A stretch of 64,000 bases of DNA, from NCBI GenBank assembly GCA_027943335.1, contig BSBK01008431.1, forward strand, positions 353,501-417,500, read 5' to 3'. A program made the position numbers and the translations under genes. The DNA is from Chamaecyparis obtusa (lineage: Eukaryota > Streptophyta > Pinopsida > Cupressales > Cupressaceae). Position 1 is the first letter of the stretch. Every line of letters starts with the position of its first letter. The notes under the pieces were generated by a model. It worked only from the letters and a program-made list of their open reading frames with translations, was not told where the DNA came from and made no database searches. This document shows, piece after piece, positions 46,166 through 56,378 of this stretch.

Positions 46166-47371
46166 TTAGTTAGAATTGATAGAGCCACTCTCTTCATGAG
46201 TGACTTCATTACTCAGATTGGTTTGCTCGGTAGGTTTAGGGATCCACTGTTGTCTCATTTTCTTCCTGATGCTATCTTCTTTTTCTTTCTTTTCATCTTC
46301 AACTTTGCCTAAATTCATGCAATTTTTAGCTATGTGACCAAGCTTAGTGCATTTATAACATCTTATGGTAGTATCCCTTTTTCTCAAGTGATGCCTCACA
46401 CAATTCATGCCAATGTGTCCATATTCTCCACAGTAATGACATCTACACCAAGTGTTGTAATCCCAACCAAATATTTCTTTCATAATTTGTTCTGTTGGAT
46501 TGGGTGTTTTAGTTTTGCATTCCGATGCCTTGTGACCTTGTTTGTTACATTTGTGACATTTGCCTTCAAATCTTGCTTTCTCCTTGCATTCATTTGCTTT
46601 ATGACCATGCTGATTGCAATTGTAGCATTTTCCATTGAATTTTTCTTCTCCATTGCTCCAACATTTGTTTGAAGTATGACCAATTTTGCCACAGTGATTA
46701 CAAGTAGGTTTCTGATTCATTTGAGTACCCTGTTTGGAGGATTCACCTTCCTCTTTGTATCCAACTCCTACTTTTCCTTTTTTCCTTTGAAGGTTCCGTT
46801 CATACACCTAATTCATATCTTCTTGAGATTTCAACATTCTTTCATTGATTTTCCTTTTAGTATCTAGGTCATTCATCAATCTTAAATTGATTTGCTTTTC
46901 AGATCTCAGCTCCTCTCTTATATTTTCATTTTCTGTTCTCAGAGTCAAGATTTCTTCATTTGCATTGGAGACTTGATTAATAAGGTTTTCTAGCTGAAGG
47001 GTTTGATTTTGGATTTCATTGTTCTTTCCATCTATTTCATCTTTCATCTTGTTTCTTTGTTCCAAGATTTCACAAAATCTTGTTGACTAAATTTCCTGTT
47101 CTCTTTTCAATTTTCTTACTTCTTCTTGCAGAGATCCATTCTTTTCTAGAAGTTCTTTTGCTTCATTGTTTGCTTCATCTGAGCTGCTTGAAGGGAAAAA
47201 GTCTTTAATCTTTTCTTCAACATACTGGTGGTCATTCATCTGATTTGCAAGTTCCTTCCTTCTTTTTAGGGAAAGGGAAAGATGCTCTTTTGCTTCCTTG
47301 AGTTGAGCTATGGCCATTTCCAAATCTAGCTTTTCATTTTCAATTACTTTGTTAAGTCTGAATATCTCCAT
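46166..47371 (-). pseudogene. element B ORF1: coiled coil with five CCHC zinc knuckles (gag-like)
   Basis: One frame of about 400 codons with only two amber stops (after REQEI and after SQEDMN), each readable as CAG to TAG. The first ~190 residues are coiled coil rich in Glu, Lys, Leu, Asn. Counting from the last internal ATG (46807), the knuckles are at residues 36-49, 61-74, 84-97, 123-136 and 150-163, for example CNHCGKIGHTSNKC and CYKCTKLGHIAKNC; all 20 metal ligands are intact. A copia gag normally has one knuckle after a UBN2 capsid; here no UBN2 region is seen. Likely RNA binding and packaging. Confidence 0.8.
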
Positions 47372-47421
47372 TGTCCTGAATCTTTTCTCAAGCTGTCAAA
47401 CTTTATTCTAAGAACCACAGA

Positions 47422-47433
47422 GCTCTGATACCA
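47422..47433 (-). other. primer binding site, initiator-Met tRNA (element B)
   Basis: Minus strand TGGTATCAGAGC, two bases inside the 5' LTR. Confidence 0.93.
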
Positions 47434-47435
47434 AT

Positions 47436-48606
47436 TGTTGGAAATATTCAAGACTAGCAAGGTTACTGAGAGGGGAGGGGTGAATCAGTAACTTTAAAAC
47501 TTTTATCAATTATAGATCTCAACCATATTCTCAATAACATTAGATTGATAAGCTAACTGCATGTATGAGTAACAGAAAGAATAAAGAATTCATAGCACTT
47601 GAACACAGAGATTGGTGACCCAGAAACCTTCCAAATAGAAAGTAAACCTGGGGTGGGGATGAAACCCACAAAACTTTAATGCTGCAGTATAAATTTTGCT
47701 GGTTAAGTCTTACAATGATCACTTCTGATGATCTGCCCTGTTAGGAGCAATAAGGACTGATAGGTCCACCTTGTTAGAGGATTTACAAACATATAGTGAA
47801 GTATGCACTCAGTTAAGAGATTTTACAAAGACTGTTAAGTCTACCCGGTTAAAGGATTTGGGGCTGATTCACCTGTTAGGATGAAACAGTAGATCTCTTA
47901 CTTGCAACTATACTTGTTGATTGAGATTCTCTGATGTACTGATCACCTTTTGTGATGGATGTGTCTCTGTTGCTCCTTATACTGTTATATCCCTTGTAAT
48001 TCACTTATCTCTGTCTTTCTTTTCTTTTTTGCTGTCACACCTTTTTCTTTCTTTGGATATGATGCAAAAAATTGTTTATATATCAATCCAAAACAATTTC
48101 ATAACAATAGCAAATTCAGCTCTAAAGAAGCAAACACAAGTATTACTGAGTCGGCCCAAATATAGTGACTCAGTTACTGCAAACTAACTTGGTGAATTTC
48201 TAATACTCGGCATCCACTACATTACTTGGCATCATCATGCACTCAGTAGAAGTGGAGGCACGGTCCATACTAACCACTCGATCATAGTTTCAAACTTAGT
48301 ATATACTAGAGACTCGGTAGATATAGTGTCACTTGGTAGAGACTAAATTCCCTATTTACTGTGCTGGCACTCAGTAAACACTGTTCATCTCATTACTTAG
48401 TGATGATAACTCGGTAAGCACTATTCTATTCGGTAAGCACTATTCTACTCAGTAAGCACTATTCTGCTCGGTAAACTCTATTCTGCTCGGTAAAATCTAT
48501 TTTGCTCGGTGAACACTGTTATGCTCGGTAAACACTGTTCTGCTCGGTAAACACGTAGAGTCTAAATAAGTGTTGTCACTAATGAAAAACATACTTAATG
48601 CCAACA
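47436..48606 (-). repeat. 5' LTR of element B
   Basis: TGTTGGAAATATTC to AATGCCAACA on the plus strand. Minus-strand TATA box at about 48075-48085. The CCTGTTAGGAG block is at about 47736-47747. Confidence 0.95.
48403..48552. repeat. 19-bp tandem array in U3 of B, 5' LTR copy
   Basis: Seven full units plus a partial one of GCTCGGTAAACACTGTTCT-type. It is one unit longer than in the 3' LTR. Confidence 0.9.
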
Positions 48607-50576
48607 TGAGGTATGCAGACAATTAGTTCAAGTTGAAAGAAAATACAAGCTTAGACAAGGTGCCAGTTGTTTGTTTCCTATTGAACTTGTCCATTACAAA
48701 TGTAAATTGATGCATGACACTTTAGCTTTAGAGACAAAATTGAAATTAATGAATCTCATGCCTTAGAGGACCTTAAATTATTTTTATGATAAAAATTTTG
48801 TTACACATCTTTTCAGGGTGGATGGTACTTTTCTTCATCAACCTCACTTAGAATACTATTGGGTGGATTGTGCTGATGAGTTTGAGGGCGTAAAAAAGTT
48901 ATGGTCTAGATTTACACTAAATCAAATTATGACTCTTAAAATGACTATGGATATTAGAGGGGTCAAGAATGATGATGAATATTTTTTGGATCCAAAATAT
49001 ACTGAATTTTGTCAAATGTGTGCCCATTCTTGAGATTGATTGGAGTAAAAGAAAAGAGGAGGATGTGAGACTCAGAATACATAATGTGATTAAAAGAACA
49101 AAGCATTGGCTAGCTGAGAAAAGGAGGGAGAAAATAGTCAAGGATGTGCCTGAAGTGGGAAGGAAAGCTTCAACACCCCTAGAAATTTATTCCCCACCCA
49201 TTTACACTAATGTAATTGAAACATTATCTCCTGTAGGTTAAATTGAACCAAAAACAAAGGTTCTTCTTGAACAAAAAGAGCCCGTCGTTACCCAGTCAAC
49301 TATAAGAGTTACTTATTCTTGGAGTAAGAAGAAGACCAAGCTCACTAAATCACCCTCCATCGTAATTGATTTGGAACTAATAGAGAAGGAAAAGATAAAA
49401 CAAACCGAACTAGTCATGGATACTTATGAGAAGACTCCAAGGGTTGAAGAAATTCAAGCAGTAGTAGGAGAAAATGTGCAAGGATCCCTGGCATTGGGTA
49501 ATCTTTTAGATTTCCAAACTCCTCTGGAAAAGAGTGGTTCAAAGGTGGTAAAATAGCTTGAATTATCAGTGAATGGGAAATAGAGTATTGTTCTAGTGTT
49601 AACCTCAGTCAGTGACATGGTTAGAAAGTATCTGGGCAAGACACCTAAAAGAAAGAAGCCAAAACTCGAAGCACTTTTGGATTTGGATAAAGACACAGGA
49701 CATTGGATAGCCAATGTTTTCACCCCAACTATAGACAAGTCCAATGAAGAGGTAACCTTACAAGACTTTAAATTTGAAAAGATCGACCTTGGGAAAGGGA
49801 AAGAGCTATAGATGTGAAGGTATTTGAGTTAATTAGTAACAAGATCACTTGCAGGATATGCAAGGATGCAAAGGATAAAAGGGAGCTAAAGAAGTCCTTG
49901 AAGAAATTATCTCAATACATACAGGACATTTAGAATATGACTTTGCAACCCCTGAACAAAATGCCCCTAAGCATTGATATAAAATCTCCTAAGAACCAAA
50001 AATTCTTGGATCAGCTCTAGAGGGACATGTCTGTGTCTAAGTAGTTTGGCGAGTGGATCGATATTTTCACCAAGGAGGGTATTGAGTATTTGGAAAATCT
50101 AAGTAAAGCTTTTCAGGCTGAACTTGAAATTACTAAAGAGCTGGATGTTGAAGTTGCTGCTTGAGAAAATGAAAAAAAGTTGGGAAAATGTAGTCTTTAG
50201 AATGGATGATGTCTTGCCTTATGGTTTTGATAATTTTTTGGGAGAGAAGCCAATGTTGGTATTGAATGAAAACACCTCATTTTCATTGAAAGTAAATACA
50301 AGATGGAGAAATGAAATTTTTGAGGAAAGTATTGAGGTATCTACAAAATTCCTGAAGGAGTTAAAATGTATACATGAGATAATGAACAATGATATCAAAG
50401 CTATAGACTTGCAAAGAATAGAGAATGTATATAATCTAGATCGTAAAGTAGAACAAGTTAGCACCTACTTGGAAGAAATGATGAAAGACCAGAAAAATAC
50501 AAAAGATGTCATGATCAAAGACTTCATCAGGATTAGGAGAATTGATTCTTTGTTGATTATGGGGATGATCATCTAA
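48607..50576 (+). pseudogene. module C ORF, C-terminal two thirds
   Basis: Continues exactly where B interrupted: RQLVQVERKYKLRQGASCLF, then FRVDGTFLHQPHLEYYWVDC and LWSRFTLNQIMTLKMTMDIR (48610-48960), a basic stretch, a Ser/Pro/Glu-rich linker (49250-49560), RKYLGKTPKRKKPKLEALLD, and a C-terminal coiled-coil region ending with KVEQVSTYLEEMMKDQKNTK (50124-50576). Several stops. Whole ORF is about 1,000 codons. Not recognised; no nuclease, polymerase or membrane motif is seen. Confidence 0.65.
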
Positions 50577-50834
50577 GATTGTAGAGGCAGAAGAAGGAAG
50601 AAGTGTGAAGAGGTAAAGATATCTGGATAGAGAGGATCAAGATAGTTGTTTTGTCTAGTCAACAACTGTTAACTTCTTTTGAGGTGGTTTTTCAGGAGTG
50701 GAGCAAAATGCAACTAGTCAAGAAAGCTCCAGAGCACCTGACAGTTTCTTCTACAAACTAAATCTTTCCAAAGATATTTTATTTGGTTGAATAGTATAAG
50801 TGTATAGTTAAATTTTAGTTTCTAAAAAGGGGGA
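50577..50834 (+). other. 3' end of module C with polypurine tract
   Basis: The homology with D ends at GTCAACAAC (about 50666), only because D is interrupted there by the CACTA-like element. C continues to AAAAAGGGGGA (50824-50834), a typical polypurine tract, immediately before the putative LTR. Confidence 0.6.
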
Positions 50835-51513
50835 TAGTTTCCTTAACTCTAGTTGAAGTTAGCTTTTAAAACTTATTTAGCCCTATGTGGCTATATATTT
50901 TGATTTTCTCAACTCTGTGAGGGTCGATTCTCTGGTGATGGGAACAACATTATGATACTTTGAACTATTTTTTTTTTAGTATGCTCTTTTAAATACTATC
51001 AAGACTTTATAGTGCTGAATATAATATTAGTCAATTTATATCAGATTTTGTGACTTCTCTGATCAATTGGTTAGATTAGACATGTAGTTTTGGTTCCAGT
51101 TGGAATCAGATTGTATGTGAACATGATCTGTAGATGCATTATTAAATTATTTTAGTAATCTTTATATGATGTTCAAATCTGACAATTGATCTTAGAAGTA
51201 ATTTTATCAATCTTTAGTCTGTTGGCTTATTATTGATTCTATTAATATCAATTTGTGATATTCCTTTATAAGCTTGTAATGGAATATTGTTTTCACTTTA
51301 TTACTTTCTTCTAAAAAGTATCTGATGCAACCATTCTTTTGAAATAAAGGAGCGAAAAGGTTAATCATTTTAGAAGGTAGTTGCACCTTTGATGTAGAGA
51401 TTATAGTTTTGAGTAACCACCTCAGACTGATAGTGATAGATTTTCCTTTCAATTGGGTAAGGAGTTAAACAATTTTAAGATCTTAAAGAAAAGGAAAAAT
51501 ATGTTCACTAACA
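50835..51513 (+). repeat. putative LTR between module C and gypsy I
   Basis: Bounded on the left by the polypurine tract and on the right by TTCACTAACA six bases before a primer site. A TATA-like string CTATATATTTTG is at about 50890-50902. The left end lacks the expected TG. If correct, one LTR serves as 3' LTR of the C copy and 5' LTR of I. No second copy is present in the window to prove it. Confidence 0.45.
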
Positions 51514-51519
51514 TATTTT

Positions 51520-51539
51520 TGGTGACTCCACTAGGGAGA
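51520..51539 (+). other. primer binding site of gypsy I
   Basis: TGGTGACTCCACTAGGGAGA, a form common in plant gypsy elements and distinct from the initiator-Met site. The tRNA is not identified. Confidence 0.65.
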
Positions 51540-51651
51540 GTCAGTATAAGAGGATGTATAATGATAAAAAATGGTTTTACCCCATCAAGACATTCTCCCT
51601 ATATTACATCCTAACTTAGGTTTCTAGAATACCCAAGAAGATATAATTTAA

Positions 51652-52990
51652 GATTTGAATGCTCAATCCCAGGAGTGCAAAATAAGCATCCGACAATATC
51701 ACGAGGTGAGCCAGGTTCTTGAAATTGAAGAAGAAATCGGTGAAATATTGAGAGGGTTTTCAATTATTCAGGAAGCTGTAGTTGTTCAAAGGTTGGACTA
51801 ATTGATGCAAATTAATAAACTTAACCCACATCAGGCACCTCATCCAGCTAATCATAACCCATAAGTTAGCTTAAAAGAGGTACACAAGGGGAGATAGAGA
51901 AAAAGGTTTGGTTGATGAAGATTTTCAAGTATTGAGATGACTAAAATTTACCCCTGATATACTTTTTAGAAGGAAGGTTCAAAATACAAGTATAACTTCC
52001 TCACCTCCTTAGTTATCATCATCCCCTACTATTATTGAAGCCCTCACTCTACCTGGTACACTAGTTCCATCTCATTTTAACACTCATCTCTAAATATCAT
52101 TTTACCTAACATGGCCCAAAATCAACCGTGAGGAGCCCAAGTAGGTCCCCTAGACCTAAGTAACTTTAACCTACAAGCCCTACCTAAAGGATCCAGAGAT
52201 GTCCTCCCTAAATTTAGCAGAGATGGAAAGGTCTCTCCAAATGATCATTTGAATGCGTTCATCACTGCATGTGGTCTTATTGTTGTGGCAACTGAAGATG
52301 TAGCCATCTATTTTTTTGTTTAGATATTGACTAAAGCTTCTATAGACTGGTTCCACCATCTTCCTAATGGTTGTATTAGGACTTGGAATGCTATGTGGAC
52401 AACCTTTGAAGCCCACTTCAAAGTAGCAGATGATGAGAACTCTCTACTACTCCAACTCTCCCAATTAAAAAGAGAGATGCTTGGGCCAATGAGGGAGTTA
52501 TTTGCTAAGTTCAACAAGCTCTTGCATCAAATACCTAATGTGCATAGGCCTAGTGATGATAACAAGAAAGGTTTCTTCATGAAATCTATGCCTCCTGATA
52601 TAAGTTTTCACTTGTGGCATGAGAGAGTAGCAGATTTGGATATTATTTCTTAGGCTCTGGAAATCAAACTTGAAGATGATATGATAATCACATAAAAATA
52701 GAAAAGGGAAGTGCATATTCCTAATAGTCAAGCATCTACTTTTGGTTCCATTGACCCTGCCGTCTAGAGATTTGTTAATGACATGATTCAAATGAAGAGA
52801 CAATTACCTAAACCTGCAACCCCATATTAGGATATCCCTCATAGATATTTGAATCAAAGTGGAGGTACTTTTGGGAAGAAATATAATCTTCTCCTAGGTC
52901 AACAGAGACTCTCAATTGAAGGCCCAACTATGAATAGATGGAATGTGTGTATATTTAATTTGACTAATGACCATGATGGCTCCTCTTGTT
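51652..52990 (+). pseudogene. gag: gag of gypsy I
   Basis: An N-terminal coiled-coil stretch (EVSQVLEIEEEIGEILRGF, 51700-51760) and, in the same frame, MAQNQP at 52111 followed by LPKFSRDGKVSPNDHLNAFI, ASIDWFHHLPNGCIRTWNAM and FKVADDENSLLLQLSQLKRE, the retrotransposon gag core. Stops after AIYFFV and LDIIS are where relatives have Gln (CAG to TAG). No clear zinc knuckle remains. Confidence 0.8.
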
Positions 52991-53000
52991 TTGAAATAGT

Positions 53001-54026
53001 ATGATACCAAAAATGGAGGTTAATAAAGAAACCATAGTAGAAATACCTACTGATGAAGAAACCTCAGGAGGACCTAGTGACTCTGTGAGTTACTACTTGG
53101 AATATGATTCAAATTCTGACCATTGTGGTGACATTCTTGTTACTCTAGAGGATCCTTCTTGCTTTGTGCTTACCAAAAATCAACATTGTTATAGGACTTT
53201 AGCCCATTCTCCTTCTTCAATGCCTATCAGGAAATAGAAAGAACCAGTGAATCAAGCCAATGGTGGTCATAAATTTAAAGGATCTCTAACACCAGAAGTG
53301 AAGATACTAAGAAGGTTAGAGCTTGAACCTATTTTTGATATAGTTGATTTTTGTAAATCTTCCAAAATTCAAATATCTCCAGTCAATTATTTAAAACTCA
53401 ATCATAGGGAGTTGGATAAGTTAATAAAATATGTAAAAGGATGCACCCATGTAAATAAAACTTAACAAGTAAATATTTTATCTTCGTTTGAAAAACCTAT
53501 CAAGTTAGGAGATAATCTGTCAGCAAATGAAGAGTCTACTGCTCATTTAAAAACACTCCAAGTCTCTCATACCCCTACAAAGTTAGATCCCTTTTATGTA
53601 TCTTTGTTCATACATGGATATAGATTAAAAAATTATATCATAGACTCAAGGGCCTCGGATAACATAATGCCTTCTTCTGTAGCCACAACATTGAACCTGC
53701 CATTAACAAAGATTTTCAAAAAATGTTATGCAATGGAATCCAAGAAAGTCACACTAATAGTGAAGATTAAAGATTCTCATGTCACACTTGCAGCTCACCA
53801 AAATATAAGGTTGAAACTAACAACCAGTGTTGCTAATATCCCAATCAATTATGGGATGCTTCTGAGCAGAACTTTCTACAAAGACCTAGGGGGTGAAATT
53901 AAACTGGATTTGTCTCAGGCTAAAATTCCCATAGGTAATGAGGTCATTATAAAACCTAAGGCTAAGTCTAAGTACATAGTATTCCCCTCTGAAGATCCTA
54001 AATCACATATTTTATATCAAGAATAA
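53001..54026 (+). pseudogene. linker and dead aspartic protease of gypsy I
   Basis: An acidic linker (53001-53237), a Lys-rich stretch, then protease with KNYIIDSRASDNIMPSSVAT at about 53625-53685. The catalytic Asp-Ser-Gly is Asp-Ser-Arg (GGG to AGG), which would kill the enzyme. The later YGMLLSRTFYKDLGGEIKLD is the usual C-terminal strand. Confidence 0.82.
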
Positions 54027-54089
54027 CAATTTGCTAATTTTTTGATTATGCCTGAAAGTGGTGTAGCTGACCCAAATTTATTGAAAAGA

Positions 54090-54640
54090 GAAGACATGTA
54101 GACCCTGGCATTTGGTGGGAGTTTTTCTTCAACTAGATTAGGAGTAGTAATAGTATTGATATCTCCTTCCAAAGAAATGTTTCCCTCTTCTTTAAGCTTG
54201 AATTTTAAAATACTAATAACATAGCTGAGTACAAGGTCTTGCTTCTTGGCATGGGGGAAGCTAAAAAGAAAGGGATTAAGCTGCTGAAAGCAAAAGGAGA
54301 TACATAATTGATTGTAAAACAAGAATCCTATTTCTGTTAAGAATGAAAGGCTGAATAAATATAGAAATAGGGTCTGGGATGAGTTAGAATGGTTTGATGC
54401 ATTTTCAATCGAAGCAATGCCCAGACAATTTAACTCCAAGGTTGATGCTTTAGCAGGTTCAACAACATTGTTGATTCCACACCCAAATTTTGGAAGGGAT
54501 AAGTACTCAATAGAACTTATTCATAGTCCAAGCATGCCAGATAATGCTAGTTCATGGTGGGTGTTTAGTGATGATGCTCATATAGCCATGTTCTTGGAAG
54601 GATTAGAAAAATTCTCTTCCATGTACTTTGAAGGATCAGA
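54090..54640 (+). pseudogene. additional RNase H-like domain between protease and RT (gypsy I)
   Basis: Reads TLAFGGSFSSTRLGVVIVLI (54102-54161), then IAEYKVLLLGMGEAKKKGIK and LLKAKGD after a frame change near 54225, then NERLNKYRNRVWDELEWFDA and FSIEAMPRQFNSKVDALAGS (54340-54465). That is a complete RNase H fold in order: first Asp lost (FDGS to FGGS), Glu in AEY, Asp in KGD and last Asp in VDAL kept. The RT-linked RNase H is present separately after RT. In Tat elements, including H and F here, the extra domain follows that RNase H; in I it precedes RT and none lies between RNase H and integrase. Confidence 0.8.
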
Positions 54641-54839
54641 TGCATAATGTCATGAGTTTTGTATTGACCTAGGAGATAAAGTCAGGACATAAACTATTGA
54701 AATAAAAGGAAACCATATCCTAAAAGGGCTAGTGAACCTGGAAAAAATCTTTGACATAAGAGATTGTTCATCAATGAAGCCCTTGCACCAATTGAAAACC
54801 TGTAGATAGTGAATGCAAGAAGATTAACATTGGCATTGA

Positions 54840-55690
54840 GGAAGATCCAAAATTTGTAAATTTGGGCACATGTTGCAGTGCAGAGGAGAAAATGAGGTTT
54901 TCTAAATTATTGAGAGAATTCAAGGATGTCTTTGCTTGGTCTTATGAAGACCTAAAAGATTTCAGAAAAGGATAATCTAAGCATCATATTCCAATGAAGC
55001 CTAGGGCCAACCTATTCAACCAAAAACTGAGAAATTACAACCCAAAGGTCGGAGATGCAATTTTCTAGGAGGTTGATAAGATGCTAAAGGTAAGAATAAT
55101 TTATCCCATTTCCCACTTGACATGGGTTGCAAATATTGTTCTAGTGTGTAAAAAAAGTGGGGAAATCAGGATATGTGTTGATTTTAGAATTTTAAACTGG
55201 GAAAGTCTTAAAGATAATTTTTCTTTTCCTAACATTGATCATATCTTGCAAATAGTTGCATGCTCTGAGATGATGTCCTTCCTATATGGATTTTTAGGCT
55301 AAAATCAGATTAGCGTAGATTTTGAGGATCAAAACAAGGAAACCTTCACTACTCTTTGGGGTATGTTTGCATACAATAGGATATTGTTCAGATTAATAAA
55401 TGCAAGAGCTACATTTCAGAACGCTATGAACTCCTCTTTCAGACATCTAATTAGTAAGGTGATAGTAATATATCTAGATGATATGATAATGTTTTCAAAA
55501 AGAAGAAAGAAACATCTGTGTGAATTGAGAATAATCCTCCAAAAATGTAGGGATCATGGCATATCTCTCAATCCAAAGAAATTTGTCTTATGTGTCATAG
55601 AAGGGAAGCTTCTTGGACATCTTGTGTCAAAAGACAAAATGAGGATTGATCTAGAAAGAGTTTGAGTGATCCAACAGTTATGCTTTTTGT
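54840..55690 (+). pseudogene. reverse transcriptase of gypsy I
   Basis: LLREFKDVFAWSYEDLKDFR, IIYPISHLTWVANIVLVCKK, EIRICVDFRILNWESLKDNF, FAYNRILFRLINARATFQNA, then the catalytic YLDDMIMFSKRRKKHL near 55471-55515 and ISLNPKKFVLCVIEGKLLGH. YLDD is intact. Breaks: a stop after DFRKG, one after AIF, one after FLYGFLG (a Tyr codon TAC/TAT to TAA) and one after DLERV. Confidence 0.88.
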
Positions 55691-55734
55691 CAAACTGAAA
55701 TGGGATACATTCTTTCTTTGGCCAAATCAAATTT

Positions 55735-56375
55735 TTGATAAAATTTGTGCTCGACTTCTCAAAAACCACCAAGCCTATGGTGAACTTGTTAAGTGAGAAG
55801 CAGACTTTTAGATGGAATGATGAAGTTGTAAAGTTGTTTGATGAGGTTAAAAATGCCATTTCTCAAGCTCTAGTATTAGCTCACCCTGATTTTCAGAAGG
55901 ACTTCATAATCTACTACTATGCTAGTGAACACACCATGTCAGGAGTGTTGTTACAAAAAAATGATAAAAATGAGGAAGTCTCAATCTCTTTCATGAGTAT
56001 ACCACTAAAGAAACATGAGCTAAGGTATTCCTTAATGGAGAAACAAGATTTCACAGTAGTTAAAGTAGTAAATCAATTCCGGTTCTACATCCTTACTCCC
56101 ACTCGACAATTTATGTACCCAATGCTACAGTCAAAAGTTTACTTACACAATAAGAGGTAGACATAAACAACCAAGCAACATGGGTAGAAAAAGTACAAGA
56201 ATTTGATCTAGACATAAAGCCCACTAAATTGGTAAGGGGTCAAGGTTTGTGTAGGCTAATAGCTGAAAATAAAGAACCCAAACAAGAGAGGAACCCTCTA
56301 AAACTACTCGTAGGATTAAAATATTCTTGGTTATCAAACATTGCATACTTCCTGACATATGGTGAGTGCCCATAG
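55735..56375 (+). pseudogene. RT-linked RNase H and linker of gypsy I
   Basis: TFRWNDEVVKLFDEVKNAIS then LAHPDFQKDFIIYYYASEHT, where the usual YxDAS is YYYAS, so the first catalytic Asp is lost. Then KKHELRYSLMEKQDFTVVKV. After a frame change comes the linker EKVQEFDLDIKPTKLVRGQG and WLSNIAYFLTYGECP, which leads straight to integrase with no further RNase H. Confidence 0.82.
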
Positions 56376-56378
56376 CAA

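Larger units (their letters stand above)
41011..48606 (-). mobile_element. element B: complete pol-less LTR retrotransposon, 7.6 kb, copia-like ends
   Basis: LTRs at 47436-48606 (5', 1,171 bp) and 41011-42161 (3', 1,151 bp), initiator-Met primer site, AAAGGGGGAGAT polypurine tract, and target duplication TGAGGT (41005-41010, 48607-48612); the empty site is at 59651-59656 in module D. Inside are two ORFs on the minus strand: ORF1, coiled coil plus five zinc knuckles, and ORF2, homologous to the ORF of element A. No protease, RT, RNase H or integrase. It must have moved with enzymes from another element, probably copia. Confidence 0.95.
38711..50834 (+). mobile_element. module C: promoter-like leader plus ~1,000-codon unknown ORF, split by TRIM and element B
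   Basis: Homologous to module D (57703-61713) over its length. It starts TGCATGTATTATAAAA right at the end of antisense gypsy F and runs to a polypurine tract at 50824-50834, followed by a putative LTR and the primer site of gypsy I. In D the same module follows the integrase of I. The simplest reading is that C is the 3' part of an earlier copy of the I family, cut off on its left, sharing an LTR with I. An independent element with an end at 38711 is the alternative. Confidence 0.6.
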
